64,000 nt of DNA. Origin: Roseimaritima multifibrata. Its GTDB lineage: Bacteria; Planctomycetota; Planctomycetia; Pirellulales; Pirellulaceae. Of this stretch, positions 28,217 through 37,233 are shown one piece after another. Both the position numbers and the translations under genes were made by a program. A model generated the notes under the pieces. It was not told the origin of the DNA. It ran no database searches and worked only from the letters and a program-made list of their open reading frames with translations. The stretch spans positions 5,394,001-5,458,000 of the forward strand of contig NZ_CP036262.1 in assembly GCF_007741495.1 (NCBI RefSeq). Reading direction: 5' to 3'. How positions within the stretch are numbered: the first letter of the stretch is position 1; every line of letters starts with the position of its first letter.

Positions 28217-30130
28217 GTGGATAGCTCAACCGAATCGCCTAATCACACGATCGAACAAGTCTCAGGTATCACCGTGCGTTTGGCTGGTGACTCCGGCGAC
28301 GGTATGCAATTGCTTGGAACTCAACTAACCAACACCAGTGCCTTGGCAGGGAACGACGTGGCAACGTTCCCCGATTTCCCTGCTGAAATCAGGGCCCCGC
28401 GAGGGACCCGAGCCGGTGTGAGTGGTTTCCAAGTTCAATTCGCCTCTGAAGAGATTTTTACTCCGGGCGATACGCTTGACTGTTTGGTGGTGATGAACCC
28501 GGCAGCCCTTGTGACCAACCTAGGAGACCTTCGCAAAGGAGGAATCCTGGTCGTCAATGAGGACGGTTTCATCGAGAAAGAGTTCAAACTCGCCAAACTG
28601 GACAAAAACCCACTCGAGGATGAAATCCTCGAATCGACTTACCGGGTCGTGAAGGTCTCGATGACCAAACTGACCCGTGCGGCGGTAGCGGAACATGGGC
28701 TAAGCGTCAAACTGGCCGACCGTTGCAAGAACTTTTTTGCGATGGGACTCGTCTACTGGCTGTTCGGCCGATCACTGGAACCGACGCTGCGGTTTATCGA
28801 AGCCAAATTTGGCCGGTTGCCCGAAGTTGCTCAAGCGAACGAATCGGCGCTCCGCGCCGGCTGGGCGTTTGGGGAAACGACCGAAGCCTTCGGAATCAGC
28901 TACCGCGTCGACGCGGCTGAACTGAATCCTGGAACCTACAAGAACGTGATGGGCAACCAAGCCATGGCTTGGGGACTGTTGGCCGCCGCCGAACTGAGCG
29001 GCAAAGAGATGTTTTACGGCAGCTATCCGATCACGCCTGCCAGTGACATCCTGCATGAACTAACGAAATTCAAGAATTTCGGGGTTCGCACGTTCCAGGC
29101 AGAAGACGAAATCGCAGCCGTTTGTGCGACCATCGGTGCCGCCTTCGGCGGAACGATGGGCGTGACCGCCAGCAGTGGCCCCGGGATTGCCCTCAAGGCC
29201 GAAGCGATGGGGCTGGGGATGATCATGGAATTACCGATGTTGGTCGTTAACGTCCAACGCGGTGGTCCCAGTACCGGATTGCCAACGAAAACCGAACAGA
29301 GCGACCTGCTGCAGGTGATGTTTGGCCGCAACGGCGAATCACCGCTACCGATCCTCGCTCCGCAAAGCCCCGGTGACTGCTTTGCGGTCGCCGTGGAGGC
29401 ATGGCGTCTGGCCGTCGAGTGCATGACCCCTGTGGTAATCCTTTCCGATGGCTACATCGCCAACGGTAGCGAGCCCTGGAAAATCCCCGATGTCGCTTCG
29501 ATCGAACCGATCGTGGTCAAACATCCGGAAGGTCAGTCGGCGGACGGTGATCCGTTCATGCCATACCAGCGTGACGAGAACTTGGCTCGCCCATGGGCGA
29601 TCCCCGGCACCGAAGGATTGATGCACCGCATCGGTGGTTTGGAAAAAGAAGATGGAACAGGGAACGTCAGTTACGACCCTGCCAACCATCAACACATGAC
29701 CGACACCCGTGCCCAAAAAGTGGCGATGATCGCCGACCGTGTCCCCGAACAAGAACTGTTCGGCGCAGAGAGCGGCGACGTTTTGGTGGTCAGCTGGGGA
29801 GGCACCTATGGCGCCTGTCACACCGCCGTCCAACGCTGTCAGCAAGCAGGCCTATCGGTTAGCCACGCGCACGTCCGGTACCTCAACCCGCTCCCACGAA
29901 ACTTGGGCACGATGCTCAAACAGTTCAAGACCGTGTTGGTCCCTGAATTGAATATGGGTCAATTGCGGATGCTGCTTCGGCACCACTATTTGGTCGACTG
30001 CATCGGAGTCAATAAAGTTCAAGGAAAACCGTTTACCGTTACCGAACTTGTCGAAGCGATTCGCGATCAGGCATGCGTCGGTAAAGATTGTACGGTGGTC
30101 GACAAGATCCTAAAAATTCGTGTCGGCTAG
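28217..30130 (+). CDS. korA: 2-oxoacid:ferredoxin oxidoreductase, fused gamma-alpha subunit (KorA type)
   Basis: 637 aa. Residues ~10-195 are the gamma domain (VRLAGDSGDGMQLLGTQLT ... FPDFPAEIRAPRGTRAGVSGFQVQF), ~235-610 the alpha pyrimidine-binding and C-terminal domains (NQAMAWGLLAAAELSGKEMFYGSYPITPASDILHEL, FQAEDEIAAVCATIGAAFGG, SSGPGIALKAEAMGLG, NVQRGGPSTGLPTKTEQSDL). With KorB it decarboxylates 2-oxoglutarate or a related 2-oxoacid to acyl-CoA, reducing ferredoxin. The start is GTG at 28217. KorB follows after 61 bp. No ferredoxin-like delta subunit is encoded nearby, as in the two-subunit Kor class. Confidence 0.96.
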   Translation: MDSSTESPNHTIEQVSGITVRLAGDSGDGMQLLGTQLTNTSALAGNDVATFPDFPAEIRAPRGTRAGVSGFQVQFASEEIFTPGDTLDCLVVMNPAALVTNLGDLRKGGILVVNEDGFIEKEFKLAKLDKNPLEDEILESTYRVVKVSMTKLTRAAVAEHGLSVKLADRCKNFFAMGLVYWLFGRSLEPTLRFIEAKFGRLPEVAQANESALRAGWAFGETTEAFGISYRVDAAELNPGTYKNVMGNQAMAWGLLAAAELSGKEMFYGSYPITPASDILHELTKFKNFGVRTFQAEDEIAAVCATIGAAFGGTMGVTASSGPGIALKAEAMGLGMIMELPMLVVNVQRGGPSTGLPTKTEQSDLLQVMFGRNGESPLPILAPQSPGDCFAVAVEAWRLAVECMTPVVILSDGYIANGSEPWKIPDVASIEPIVVKHPEGQSADGDPFMPYQRDENLARPWAIPGTEGLMHRIGGLEKEDGTGNVSYDPANHQHMTDTRAQKVAMIADRVPEQELFGAESGDVLVVSWGGTYGACHTAVQRCQQAGLSVSHAHVRYLNPLPRNLGTMLKQFKTVLVPELNMGQLRMLLRHHYLVDCIGVNKVQGKPFTVTELVEAIRDQACVGKDCTVVDKILKIRVG

Positions 30131-30191
30131 AACTTTTCCGCGTCGGTCAAACTCCTTTCGATTACAACGTTCCTTTGTGTAGTGGTTCACT

Positions 30192-31202
30192 ATGAATCTT
30201 CCGGTCTTAAAAGCAGCCGATTTCGCCAGCGATCAAGACGTCCGATGGTGCCCTGGATGTGGTGATTATTCGATCCTGGCTCAGATGAAAAAAGTTCTCC
30301 CGGAACTGGGCTTTCCGCGCGAGAAAACCGTCTTCATTAGCGGAATCGGATGTAGCAGTCGTTTCCCTTACTACATGAACACCTATGGAATGCATAGCAT
30401 CCATGGTCGTGCCCCAACCTTCGCGACCGGTCTAAAAACGACCCGTCCCGATTTGATGGTCTGGGTGATCACCGGTGACGGCGATGCCCTTTCGATCGGT
30501 GGCAATCACTTCATCCATGCCCTCCGGCGAAACCTGGACATCAACATTGTGTTGTTCAACAACCGGATCTATGGATTGACCAAAGGTCAGTACAGCCCCA
30601 CCAGCACCGAAGGGCAGGTGACCAAGAGCACGCCGATGGGTTCGATCGATCACCCGTTGAACCCGCTAAGTGTTGCGATCGCAGCCGAAGCAACGTTTGT
30701 CGCTCGCAGCATCGATGCCCACGTCAAACACCTTGAAATGACGCTCAAGCGAGCGGCCAACCACAAGGGCGTTTCCCTGGTCGAGGTTTACCAGAACTGC
30801 AACGTCTTTAATGACGGAGCGATGTCGTACGCTCAGGACCGGAAACAACGTCCCGAGAACACGATCGAACTGGAACATGGCAAACCTCTGATCTTCGGAA
30901 CCGAAAGGGACAAAGGGATTCAGATGATCGGCAACCGTTTAGAGATCGTCAAAACGGCGGACGTTGCTGTCGACGACCTCTTGATCCACGACGAAAAGAC
31001 TCCCGATCCGGCATTGCACTTCATGCTTTCCAGGATGCGATACCCTGAATTCCCCGAACCGATTGGCGTCTTCCGTGACGTCCAGGGGATCCCGACCTAC
31101 GATGATCAAATCAACGATCAAATCGTTCAGGCTCGAGAGAAAAAAGGGCAGGGTGACCTCCAGGCGTTGCTCAATGCTGGCGATACTTGGGAAGTCGCAT
31201 AG
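30192..31202 (+). CDS. korB: 2-oxoacid:ferredoxin oxidoreductase beta subunit (KorB type)
   Basis: 336 aa. Thiamine-pyrophosphate-binding subunit: DVRWCPGCGDYSILAQMKKVLPELG at the N-terminus, SGIGCSSRFPYYMNTYGMHSIHGRAPTFATGLK, and the TPP/Mg motif ITGDGDALSIGGNHFIHALRRNLDINIVLFNNRIYGLTKGQYSPTS. The CPGCG cysteines and the GIGCS cysteine match [4Fe-4S] ligands known in this family. Partner of the korA product upstream; gap 61 bp, same strand. A cysK gene follows after 48 bp, so the three may form one transcript. Confidence 0.96.
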   Translation: MNLPVLKAADFASDQDVRWCPGCGDYSILAQMKKVLPELGFPREKTVFISGIGCSSRFPYYMNTYGMHSIHGRAPTFATGLKTTRPDLMVWVITGDGDALSIGGNHFIHALRRNLDINIVLFNNRIYGLTKGQYSPTSTEGQVTKSTPMGSIDHPLNPLSVAIAAEATFVARSIDAHVKHLEMTLKRAANHKGVSLVEVYQNCNVFNDGAMSYAQDRKQRPENTIELEHGKPLIFGTERDKGIQMIGNRLEIVKTADVAVDDLLIHDEKTPDPALHFMLSRMRYPEFPEPIGVFRDVQGIPTYDDQINDQIVQAREKKGQGDLQALLNAGDTWEVA

Positions 31203-31250
31203 TTCGCCGTGCAATCTCTACTAATTCATCTCTAGCGAAGGAACGAATCC

Positions 31251-32192
31251 ATGTCACGAGGCAAAACCTACTCCAGCGTCACTCGCGCCATCGGCGATAC
31301 GCCGATGATCCAAATCAATCGTTTGGCGGCCGATGTGGATGCGACTATTTTTGCCAAATGTGAATTCTTTCAGCCGCTAAACAGCGTCAAAGACCGAATC
31401 GGTGTGGCGATGATCGAAGCGGGTGAAGCGGACGGCAAGATCAATGCCGATACGCATATCATCGAACCGACCAGCGGAAATACCGGAATCGCTCTAGCTT
31501 TTGTTTGTGCCGCCAAAGGTTACAAACTGACGCTGACGATGCCCGAATCGATGTCGGTCGAACGGCGTGCATTGCTGCGAGCCCTCGGGGCAAACTTGGT
31601 TCTGACTCCGGCAGCCGAAGGGATGAACGGAGCGATCAAGACCGCTGGCGAATTGGTCGCAAGCACCGACAATGCCTTCATGCCTCAACAGTTTGAAAAC
31701 CCGGCAAACCCCAGCATCCATCAAGCGACCACCGGCCCCGAAATCTGGGAAGACAGTGGACAGAACATCGATGTTTTGGTTGCAGGTGTCGGAACCGGTG
31801 GCACCCTAACCGGTGTCGCCCGGTACCTAAAAGAACGGAATCCCGATTTCAAAGCGATCGCTGTCGAACCGAAGCATTCGCCAGTCATCAGTGGTGGTTC
31901 GCCAGGCAAACACCGCATCCAAGGAATCGGTGCTGGATTCGTTCCTAAAAATCTAGACACCACGCTTGTCGATGATGTTGTCTTGGTCGAAGACGAAGAT
32001 GCCTTCGAGTACGGACGCCTGCTGGCCAAGCAGGAAGGGATCATGGCGGGCATCAGTAGCGGCGCCAACATGTACGCCGCTCTGGAAATCGCCAAACGCC
32101 CTGAATACAAAGGCAAACGGATCGTCACCGTGATGTGCAGCTTGGGCGAACGCTACCTCAGCACACCGCTGTTTGGCGATCTGGGCATTTAG
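31251..32192 (+). CDS. cysK: Cysteine synthase A (O-acetylserine sulfhydrylase)
   Basis: 313 aa, usual length. PLP enzyme making cysteine from O-acetylserine and sulphide. The PLP lysine is in PLNSVKDRIG; EPTSGNTGIALA and GVGTGGTLTGVARYL bind substrate and phosphate; KHRIQGIGAGFVPKNLDTTLVDDV and GISSGANMYAALEIA are typical of CysK. It lies 48 bp downstream of korB on the same strand with AGCGAAGGAACGA before the ATG. No serine acetyltransferase is nearby. A hairpin follows the stop. Confidence 0.96.
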   Translation: MSRGKTYSSVTRAIGDTPMIQINRLAADVDATIFAKCEFFQPLNSVKDRIGVAMIEAGEADGKINADTHIIEPTSGNTGIALAFVCAAKGYKLTLTMPESMSVERRALLRALGANLVLTPAAEGMNGAIKTAGELVASTDNAFMPQQFENPANPSIHQATTGPEIWEDSGQNIDVLVAGVGTGGTLTGVARYLKERNPDFKAIAVEPKHSPVISGGSPGKHRIQGIGAGFVPKNLDTTLVDDVVLVEDEDAFEYGRLLAKQEGIMAGISSGANMYAALEIAKRPEYKGKRIVTVMCSLGERYLSTPLFGDLGI

Positions 32193-32209
32193 CGTTTGCG
32201 GAAGATTTT

Positions 32210-32234
32210 CATTCGGGATCAACAATCCCGAATG
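32210..32234 (+). terminator. Hairpin after cysK
   Basis: CATTCGGGAT (32210-32219) pairs perfectly with ATCCCGAATG (32225-32234) around a 5-nt loop, 18 bp after the cysK stop. There is no T tract, so it may act as an mRNA 3'-end stabiliser or factor-aided terminator rather than a strict intrinsic terminator. Confidence 0.6.
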
Positions 32235-32324
32235 TGACCTCCACAGCGGACCGCGTGGGGCTTATCTTGAAGGGCTGGATTCTATGGTTAAACATCCCAT
32301 CCGCTTCTTCAGAAGGCCCCTCAG

Positions 32325-34379
32325 ATGCTGCAATCGTCTACGATACTGCTCGGCTCGCTACTCTCGATCATGGCGGTCTCCACGGTCGTTCGTGGAGACG
32401 AAGGCATGTGGCTATTCAACGCCCTCCCGCTAAAGCATCTTGAACAAAACCACCAGTTCTCGCCAACGACCGAATGGGCAGACCATCTGCGGCTCTCTTC
32501 GGTCCGCTTCAATTCAGGCGGTTCGGGCTCGTTTGTCTCCAGCGACGGTTTGGTCTTAACCAATCACCATGTCGCCAGCGACACCCTGCATAAGCTAAGC
32601 ACGCCGGAACGCAACATCATTGATGCGGGGTTCCTGGCGAAACAGCCTTCGGAAGAACTCCCTGCCCCCGACTTGGAACTGAACCAGTTGGTTTCGATCG
32701 AGAACGTGACCGAGCGCGTCAATGCAGCGGTCGCCGCCGACCTCAACAGTGACGAAGCGTCCAAGGCTAGGCGGGCAATTATTTCGACGATCGAAAAAGA
32801 GTCGTTGGATTCCACCGGACTTCGCAGCGATGTGGTAACGCTGTACGGAGGCGCTCAGTACCACCTTTATCGCTACAAGAAATATACCGACGTCCGATTG
32901 GTTTGGGCTCCTGAAACCAAAGCCGCTTTCTTCGGTGGTGATGCGGACAATTTTGAGTACCCACGGTACTGCCTAGACGCCTCATTGATGCGAGTCTACG
33001 AAGACGGAAAACCAGCGAAGATCGACAATCACCTGGGCTGGAGCGACCAACCGGTTGCCAATGGGGATCTGGTCTTCGTTTCGGGAAACCCCGGACGCAC
33101 ACAGCGGATCTTCACCACGGCCGCGTTCAAGTTCCTGCGTGACGAACGCCTGCCATACGTGCTCGATTTCCTCCGACGTAAAGAAATCATGTTGCAGCAG
33201 TATGGGCTGGAAGGGATCGAACAAAAACGTCAGGCCCGCGACGAACTGTTCGGAATCCAGAACGCCCGGAAAGCCTACACAGGCATGCTTGCCGGCTTGC
33301 AGTCGCCTCAAACCATCCAAACCAAGCAAGCCGCAGAAGATCAACTTCTAAGTGCAGCGGCAAAGGACGAAGGCCTAAAACCGTTGACGTCGGCTTGGCA
33401 ACAGATCGCCGACATCCAAATTGAAAAAGCAAAACTGCTGGGACAAAGTACCGGATTCCAGTCGCGTCTTTACGACATCGCCGAAACACTTGTGCTGATG
33501 TCGGCCGAAGACCAAAAACCGAACTCCGAACGACTCCGTGAATATGGAGAGGCCGGTCGCGAATCCCTCCTGCAGGACCTGCTCAGCGAAGCTCCGATCT
33601 ATCCCGATTTGGAACGCGCCAAACTGGCCGACGAACTTGCACGATTTGTCGAACAGCGTGGCGGCGACGATCCGTTGGTTCAGCATGTCCTTAACGGGCA
33701 AAGCCCACAGGAACGTGCCAGCGAACTAATCGCCGGAACAAAACTAGCCGATGTCGCCGCGCGACAAACGTTGGTCGATGGTGACCGCACACACGTCCTG
33801 GCCAGCGACGACGCATTGATCAGTCTAGCGCTGTTGATGGAACCCGAATACCGCGCCCATCGGACACGCCGCGAAGAACTGGAAGAACAGGAGCGTCAGG
33901 CTTACACAAAGGTCAGCGAAGTAACCGCCGCAATCGATGGGACCGATACTTATCCCGATGCAACCTTCACCTTGCGACTGGCGTTTGGCACGGTCAAAGG
34001 ATACCAAGAAAATGGACAAACCGTCCAACCTTGGACCGTCCTTAACGGAGCCTTCGAACATGCCGCCGAACACGAAGGGCAAGAAGATTTTGACTTGCCT
34101 GAAAGCTGGCTGGCTGCCAAGGAAAAAATCGACGGGCATACGCAACTGAATTTCATTTGCACCGCCGACATCATTGGTGGCAATAGCGGTAGCCCCGTCG
34201 TCAACCGCGAAGGTGATCTGGTCGGATTGATCTTTGACGGAAACATCCAAAGTTTGACCAGCGATTACCTCTACAGCGACGAACAAGCGCGTGCGGTCTC
34301 CGTGTCAGCCGCTGCGATTCGCGAAGTGATCCGCAACGTTTACCAGGCACCTGAACTAGCCGATTCCTTAGGCAAGTAG
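32325..34379 (+). CDS. S46-family dipeptidyl-peptidase (DPP7/DPP11-like)
   Basis: 684 aa, normal for the family (about 700). Signal peptide ILLGSLLSIMAVSTVVRGDEG, then the S46 start MWLFNALP and SGSFVSSDGLVLTNHHVASD with the catalytic His (second His of NHH). NFEYPRYCLDASLMRVYEDGKPAK contains the probable catalytic Asp region, and DIIGGNSGSPVVNREGDLVGLIFDGNIQSL contains the catalytic Ser (GNSGSP). These periplasmic or secreted enzymes remove N-terminal dipeptides from oligopeptides. The residue that sets P1 specificity cannot be called by eye (the Bacteroidetes Arg/Gly switch sits just after GNSGSP). Isolated gene. Confidence 0.94.
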   Translation: MLQSSTILLGSLLSIMAVSTVVRGDEGMWLFNALPLKHLEQNHQFSPTTEWADHLRLSSVRFNSGGSGSFVSSDGLVLTNHHVASDTLHKLSTPERNIIDAGFLAKQPSEELPAPDLELNQLVSIENVTERVNAAVAADLNSDEASKARRAIISTIEKESLDSTGLRSDVVTLYGGAQYHLYRYKKYTDVRLVWAPETKAAFFGGDADNFEYPRYCLDASLMRVYEDGKPAKIDNHLGWSDQPVANGDLVFVSGNPGRTQRIFTTAAFKFLRDERLPYVLDFLRRKEIMLQQYGLEGIEQKRQARDELFGIQNARKAYTGMLAGLQSPQTIQTKQAAEDQLLSAAAKDEGLKPLTSAWQQIADIQIEKAKLLGQSTGFQSRLYDIAETLVLMSAEDQKPNSERLREYGEAGRESLLQDLLSEAPIYPDLERAKLADELARFVEQRGGDDPLVQHVLNGQSPQERASELIAGTKLADVAARQTLVDGDRTHVLASDDALISLALLMEPEYRAHRTRREELEEQERQAYTKVSEVTAAIDGTDTYPDATFTLRLAFGTVKGYQENGQTVQPWTVLNGAFEHAAEHEGQEDFDLPESWLAAKEKIDGHTQLNFICTADIIGGNSGSPVVNREGDLVGLIFDGNIQSLTSDYLYSDEQARAVSVSAAAIREVIRNVYQAPELADSLGK

Positions 34380-34548
34380 GCAGGTCAGAGGGCAACCTTC
34401 AAGCAATGCCTCGCGGCCCGTTCATCGTGACGCGCCGCGGGCAATCAAAAAGCTGGCACACCGTTTGCTTCTATGGTCCTTTCAGTTTTCACACGATTCG
34501 AGTGCAAGTCACCGAATCGATAGAACCTCAAAAACTGGAGTATCTAAG

Positions 34549-34623
34549 ATGTATATTGGTGGCGGAATTCTAGGAACGGTATTGGTCATCCTGCTGATCG
34601 TTTTTCTTGCTCGTCGCGTCTAA
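34549..34623 (+). CDS. 24-aa single-span membrane micro-protein
   Basis: MYIGGGILGTVLVILLIVFLARRV: a single hydrophobic helix followed by Arg-Arg, predicting a cytoplasmic C-terminus, with GGAG nine nucleotides before the ATG. Small proteins of this shape with a GGG start are widespread in bacteria. It stands alone between the S46 gene and the uvrB end. The support is the ribosome site plus the very regular composition, so a real gene is likely but not certain. Confidence 0.62.
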   Translation: MYIGGGILGTVLVILLIVFLARRV

Positions 34624-34728
34624 GCGAAGGGCAGGGGCGACAACAAGGTTGGAACGTCCCAACCCGATGCGTCGGTGAGAGATAACAGACCGCTTAAGTT
34701 ATCGCTTGATGACGCGTCGAGTTAGTGC

Positions 34729-34877
34729 TTGTCGCCTTTGGATCGGGACGCGAGAGAACGCGCCCGTCAGTCGACTTGCACGGAGTGAAAGGCGGCAATC
34801 TGCACTCCGCTTGCGACGCCATCCACGACTGGTGATTCGCCGGGTTGGTGATTCGCTGAGCTGGTAATTCGCTGAGC
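34729..34877. repeat. Degenerate hairpin half-arms and 16-bp triple repeat
   Basis: TTGTCGCCTTT (34729-34739) and AAAGGCGGCAA (34788-34798) look like remnants of the hairpin element at 43016-43078. They are followed by three 16-bp units, TGGTGATTCGCCGGGT, TGGTGATTCGCTGAGC and TGGTAATTCGCTGAGC (34830-34877). No gene is accepted in 34624-34921. Confidence 0.6.
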
Positions 34878-34921
34878 TGGGATTCAAGATTCGACCGCTC
34901 ACTTTTACCTGTAACGAACGG

Positions 34922-37042
34922 CTAACGTTTGGGACGGGGGACTTTTCGTGGCGCCCCTTTTAGGCCTCGGCTTTCGGCCCGCTTGCGTCCCTTTTTCTGA
35001 CGGCCGATCGTCTGGCTTGACGCTTCGACTTCCACCTCCTTCAGCGGCCGTCCGATCGCTTCTTTTAACTGCAGGACTCGGTCCCGCAATTGAGCCGCAC
35101 GCTCGAAATCCAATCCTTCCGCAGCCTGCAGCATCTCTTGCTCCAGCTGTTCAACGTACTCGATGGTCACATATCGACCATCACTTTCCGCTTGAGCCTT
35201 TGCAGTTGCGACACGACGTTTGGCGGCATCTTTCTCGATCCCTGCATGAATTTTCCGCCGCACCGTTTCCGGCGTAATCCCATGTTTCTTATTGTAGGCT
35301 TGTTGGATAGCGCGTCTTCGTTCGGTTTCATCGATCGCCGCTCTCATCGAATCGGTGATCTTATCGGCATACAAGTTAACGCGTGCATTCACATTTCTTG
35401 CTGCCCGCCCGATGGTCTGCACCAAACTGGTTTCGCTGCGTAAGAATCCTTCTTTATCCGCGTCCAAGATCGCGACCAAAGAAACTTCGGGTAAATCCAA
35501 CCCTTCTCGAAGCAGATTGACCCCGATCAATGCATCGAACTTGCCTTCACGCAGCTCCTGAAGCAATTCAACGCGTTCGAAGGCATTCAGTTCGCTGTGC
35601 AACCAACGGCAGCGAACGTTTTGTTCCTGCATGAATGTCGCCAAATCCTCCGCCAAACGCTTGGTCAGAGCGGTGACCAGAACACGTTCATCCTTGGCGG
35701 CTCGATCACGGATCTCTGCCAACAGGTGATTGACTTGGCCTTTCGCTGAAACGACTTCGACAATGGGATCCAATAGCCCGGTCGGTCGAATGATCTGTTC
35801 AACCACCTCGCCGCCAGCGCGTTCCAATTCATAATTCGAAGGGGTCGCTGAAACGAACACGACTTGCCCGACGCGATTCTCCCATTCCTCAAACTGCATT
35901 GGACGATTATCGAGCGCGCTGGGCAGGCGGAACCCATGATCGACCAGCGTTAGCTTTCGCGATCGGTCACCGGCGTACATGGCTCGAACCTGGGGGATCG
36001 TGACATGCGATTCATCGACCATCGTGAGAAAGTCATCGGGAAAATAGTCGTACAGCGTGTCGGGTGCCGAACCTGGTGGTTTTCCCGAAAGCGGGCGACT
36101 GTAATTTTCGATCCCCGGGCAATGTCCAACCTCCTGCATCATTTCGATATCGAAACGAGTCCTAGCGGCCAAGCGTTGGGCTTCCAGCAGTTTCCCTCGT
36201 GACTGAAACAGTTCCAGTTGCTCAGCCAGTTCCTGTTTGATCATGCCGATCGCCGCGGCGATCCGATCTTCGCTCATCACAAAGTGCTTGGCCGGATAGA
36301 TGTAGACTTCATCGCAGGTATCGAAGACCTCTCCCGAAGTCGGGTTGATCATCGAAATCTGTTCGATTTCATCTCCCCACATTTCGATACGGTAGGCGAA
36401 TTCTTCGTAACTAGGCCACAATTCAACACAGTCCCCACGGACGCGGAATCGGCCTCGTTCAAAAGCGACATCGTTTCGGTCGTATTGGATTTCGACCAAT
36501 TTCATCAGCAACCGATCCCGCCGGGTCTGCACTCCTTTGCGGACATGGACCACCAAATCTTTGTAGTCCTGCGGGGAACCCAAACCATAAATACTACTAA
36601 CCGACGCGACGATCAGCACATCGCGGCGACTGACCAACGAACTGGTGGTCGCCAACCGCAAACGATCGATCTCTTCATTGATGGAAGCATCTTTTTCGAT
36701 GTAGACGTCGCGTTGGGGGATGTAGGCTTCTGGCTGATAGTAGTCGTAATAACTAACAAAATAGTGGACAGCATTCTGCGGAAAGAACTCTTTGAATTCC
36801 GAATAAAGCTGAGCCGCCAGCGTTTTGTTATGGCTAAGGATCAAGGTCGGGCGGCCCATCTGTGCGACCACATTTGCCATCGTGTACGTTTTTCCCGTAC
36901 CGGTAGCCCCCAGCAGCACCTGCACCCGCTTCTTTTCCTTTAACCCACGCACCAGGGCCTTGATCGCCGCAGGCTGATCCCCCGCAGGAGGAAAGGGGCT
37001 AGCCAGGTGAAATTCTGCAGGTGGTAATTCGATTTTGGGCAT
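34922..37042 (-). CDS. uvrB: Excinuclease ABC subunit B
   Basis: 706 aa from MPKIELPPAEFHLASPF. UvrB is the damage-verifying helicase of nucleotide excision repair. Walker A LLGATGTGKTYTMANV, the beta-hairpin region HYFVSYYDYYQPEAYIPQRDVYIEKDASINEEIDRLR, helicase motif MVDESHVTIPQ, EREVLV-type TKRLAEDL and IGRAARNVNARVNLYADKIT, and the C-terminal UVR motif YVEQLEQEMLQAAEGLDFERAAQLRDRV that binds UvrC. The frame extends upstream to an ATG at 37084, but the family's usual start is nearer 37042. A basic tail (GRQKKGRKRAESRGLKGAP) extends past the UVR domain. Confidence 0.97.
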   Translation of the reverse strand: MPKIELPPAEFHLASPFPPAGDQPAAIKALVRGLKEKKRVQVLLGATGTGKTYTMANVVAQMGRPTLILSHNKTLAAQLYSEFKEFFPQNAVHYFVSYYDYYQPEAYIPQRDVYIEKDASINEEIDRLRLATTSSLVSRRDVLIVASVSSIYGLGSPQDYKDLVVHVRKGVQTRRDRLLMKLVEIQYDRNDVAFERGRFRVRGDCVELWPSYEEFAYRIEMWGDEIEQISMINPTSGEVFDTCDEVYIYPAKHFVMSEDRIAAAIGMIKQELAEQLELFQSRGKLLEAQRLAARTRFDIEMMQEVGHCPGIENYSRPLSGKPPGSAPDTLYDYFPDDFLTMVDESHVTIPQVRAMYAGDRSRKLTLVDHGFRLPSALDNRPMQFEEWENRVGQVVFVSATPSNYELERAGGEVVEQIIRPTGLLDPIVEVVSAKGQVNHLLAEIRDRAAKDERVLVTALTKRLAEDLATFMQEQNVRCRWLHSELNAFERVELLQELREGKFDALIGVNLLREGLDLPEVSLVAILDADKEGFLRSETSLVQTIGRAARNVNARVNLYADKITDSMRAAIDETERRRAIQQAYNKKHGITPETVRRKIHAGIEKDAAKRRVATAKAQAESDGRYVTIEYVEQLEQEMLQAAEGLDFERAAQLRDRVLQLKEAIGRPLKEVEVEASSQTIGRQKKGRKRAESRGLKGAPRKVPRPKR

Positions 37043-37233
37043 ACAACGCGACATTTTCGAAAAGGCATGGGGCCGAGAACCCAAATTTTAGCCCCAATCA
37101 CTATATCTAGCACCCGCAACCCGCAAGACATTGACGGATTATGCAGTACAAAGCGGCTGAAATCGCGTTCGACCAGTAGGCTATTAATTTCCCTTCCTAT
37201 TTATTCATCGAATAGAATGGAAAGGAAAACCAG

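Noticed and set aside
37043-37084. Upstream ATG (37084) as uvrB start
   Set aside because: The 14 extra residues have no match to UvrB, and the family's beginning agrees with 37042.
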